From NCBI RefSeq assembly GCF_038008685.1, contig NZ_JBBOZQ010000001.1, positions 1,612,001 through 1,676,000 of the forward strand: a stretch of 64,000 bases of DNA, read 5' to 3'. The stretch comes from Lysinibacillus sp. FSL W8-0992. Lineage in GTDB: Bacteria > Bacillota > Bacilli > Bacillales_A > Planococcaceae. Below the pieces are notes generated by a model. It ran no database searches. It saw only the letters and a program-made list of their open reading frames with translations, and was not told where the DNA came from. A program made the translations under genes and the position numbers. This document shows, piece after piece, positions 62,835-64,000 of the stretch; within the stretch, counting starts at the first letter, position 1; each line of letters starts with the position of its first letter.

Positions 62835-64000
62835 ATGAAGCAGCAAACACTTAAGGGCTGTAGAATTCTAGAACTTTCGACAACGCATGCAACGAGTTTT
62901 GCTGCTGAATTATTACGGCTGCAAGGAGCCTATGTAGAAAAAGTAAGTTTGAAGCAACCTTTCTTTTGTGATTCACAGAAGGTGCTTACATCATCGGTAC
63001 AAACAGTGAGTGAATGGGATATTGTACTAACGGACGACAGTATGTGGAGATATGCGTGTTTTCCAGAAGCAGTCACAGTATTCATTAACTTTCATTCTTT
63101 TCAAACAGGTGATGAGCGTGAACTACAAGTAAAAGCAGGCTGGCTTAAAGAAAGTGAGCAAGAAACATCCCCTTCTATTGCCATTGGAGGTTTCCCCGCC
63201 TCATTATTAGTGGCAGCTCATATTGCTTTTGTCACAGTTTGTCAGTTACTTGAAGGGCGGCGCGAATCCACAGTAGTGGTGCATGTAGCCTCGATTTTAG
63301 CGAGTGCCCTACATGGTCGACTGTTTACGAAAGAAGAACAAGAGATTGTGCCGATGATGCTAACCCCTGCTGTGGATGGTCATCTGTTCATTGGTGCGCC
63401 AAGTGATGAACAGTGGGCATTTTTAACTCGTTGGGCACAATTAGATTTGCCAACTTGTATGACACAATTTGAAAGACGGTTGCAAAAAAGTGATATCGAG
63501 GCATCACTAAGTAAGTGGAGTTCAAGTCAATTACGGCAAGAGCTAATGACACTTGGGCAAACGTTTCGATTGCCATTTGCTAATGTCCAATCGCATCAGG
63601 AAGTAATACAATGTCCCCAACATAAAAGTAGAGGTTTTATTAAACAACAACGCATCATCCGTTCCCCATGGATCATGTCAAAAGGGCTGGCAGCAAACCA
63701 GCCCTTTTCTTTTACCAGTTTTAAGGAGTTACAAATTGTGGATTTGACAGCGATGTGGGCTGGTCCGTATTGTACACGATTATTTGCAGATTTAGGAGCT
63801 ACAGTAATTAAAATCGAAGCGCCACATCGGCCAGATGGCATTCGTGGTAAGTCGGGGTCAACGCCATTTTTTGAAGAGCTCAATCGCAATAAAAAATCAG
63901 TCATTTTAGATTTGAACGTGGAGGAAGATAAAGAGATACTGTTACGTCTCATTGAAGACAGCCATATTGTCGTTAATAATTTTAGCCCGCGTGTAATGGG
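62835..64000 (+). CDS. Two-domain CoA-transferase (3' truncated by window)
   Basis: The frame is open from ATG 62835 to the window end (388 codons and continuing). Residues about 1-290 form a shortened and divergent CaiB-like domain (LKGCRILELSTTHATSFAAELLRLQGAYVEKV at the start, then IGGFPASLLVAAHIAFVTVC), and from about 298 a second, canonical CaiB domain begins (LQIVDLTAMWAGPYCTRLFADLGATVIKIEAP, FFEELNRNKKSVILDL, VVNNFSPRVMG). It is thus a fusion of two class III CoA-transferase halves, the first lacking the usual AGP motif. AGGAGG is nine bases before the ATG. Its C terminus lies outside the window. Confidence 0.85.
   Translation, partial: MKQQTLKGCRILELSTTHATSFAAELLRLQGAYVEKVSLKQPFFCDSQKVLTSSVQTVSEWDIVLTDDSMWRYACFPEAVTVFINFHSFQTGDERELQVKAGWLKESEQETSPSIAIGGFPASLLVAAHIAFVTVCQLLEGRRESTVVVHVASILASALHGRLFTKEEQEIVPMMLTPAVDGHLFIGAPSDEQWAFLTRWAQLDLPTCMTQFERRLQKSDIEASLSKWSSSQLRQELMTLGQTFRLPFANVQSHQEVIQCPQHKSRGFIKQQRIIRSPWIMSKGLAANQPFSFTSFKELQIVDLTAMWAGPYCTRLFADLGATVIKIEAPHRPDGIRGKSGSTPFFEELNRNKKSVILDLNVEEDKEILLRLIEDSHIVVNNFSPRVM

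Overview
The window reads as chromosome of a low-GC, endospore-forming member of the Bacillales, most likely the Planococcaceae (Lysinibacillus/Solibacillus type). The basis is the Bacillales gene order cggR-gap-pgk-tpiA-gpmI-eno-secG-est-rnr-smpB-ssrA, a CotF-type spore coat gene, S-layer (SLH) proteins, frequent TTG/GTG starts with strong Shine-Dalgarno (SD) sites, and families of intergenic repeats. Species is inferred, not proven.

Layout. 1-1.4 kb: end of an amino-acid ABC transporter (permease, ATPase). 1.5-3.6 kb: CotF-like coat protein, then a LemA/TPM membrane pair. 4-6.8 kb: secreted S9 peptidase and a glutaredoxin-like protein. 7.1 kb: a 40-aa gene with a Rex-like operator upstream. 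7.4-14.7 kb: complete lower-glycolysis cluster. 15.3-19.5 kb: secG, esterase, RNase R, SmpB. 19.7-20.2 kb: 21-bp tandem repeats. 20.3-22.2 kb: ECF sigma/anti-sigma pair. 22.46-22.81 kb: tmRNA.

22.78-39.11 kb is a 16.3-kb integrated element inserted in the 3' end of ssrA, bounded by 31-bp direct repeats. It carries an integrase, a CI-like repressor with palindromic operators, two AT-rich cargo genes, a RepL-like initiator, an HNH protein, scaffold and SU10-type major capsid, a tail chaperone with a canonical -1 frameshift site, tape measure, an XkdR-like protein and a second short tyrosine recombinase. I find no terminase, portal, protease, tail tube, baseplate or lysis gene. About 3.5 kb of it is non-coding but highly patterned: hairpins sharing one loop sequence, a 14-unit degenerate array ending in a terminator, and a probable 87-nt sRNA. 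I regard it as a candidate phage satellite that encodes the head- and tail-size determinants, the most notable thing in the window. A decayed prophage is the alternative.

39.5-46.6 kb: trhO, then a loose accessory region with a DUF1643 protein, an alpha/beta hydrolase, an IS3-type remnant, and probable modification-dependent restriction proteins (DUF3883 nuclease, HNH nuclease) next to a UDG-like protein. 46.9-49.7 kb: a 935-aa S-layer-type repeat protein. 50-51 kb: a hypothetical gene and a 42-bp x 5 repeat.

51.1-64 kb: an MFS exporter and TetR regulator on the minus strand, divergent from a long plus-strand operon: acyl-CoA ligase, two acyl-CoA dehydrogenases, two MaoC-type hydratase proteins, a thiolase-like protein with its DUF35 partner, class III CoA-transferases, two tiny desulforedoxin-like proteins, and a fused CoA-transferase cut by the window end. 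Together these look like a beta-oxidation or retro-aldol pathway for a branched or cyclic acid, comparable in composition to steroid side-chain degradation modules.
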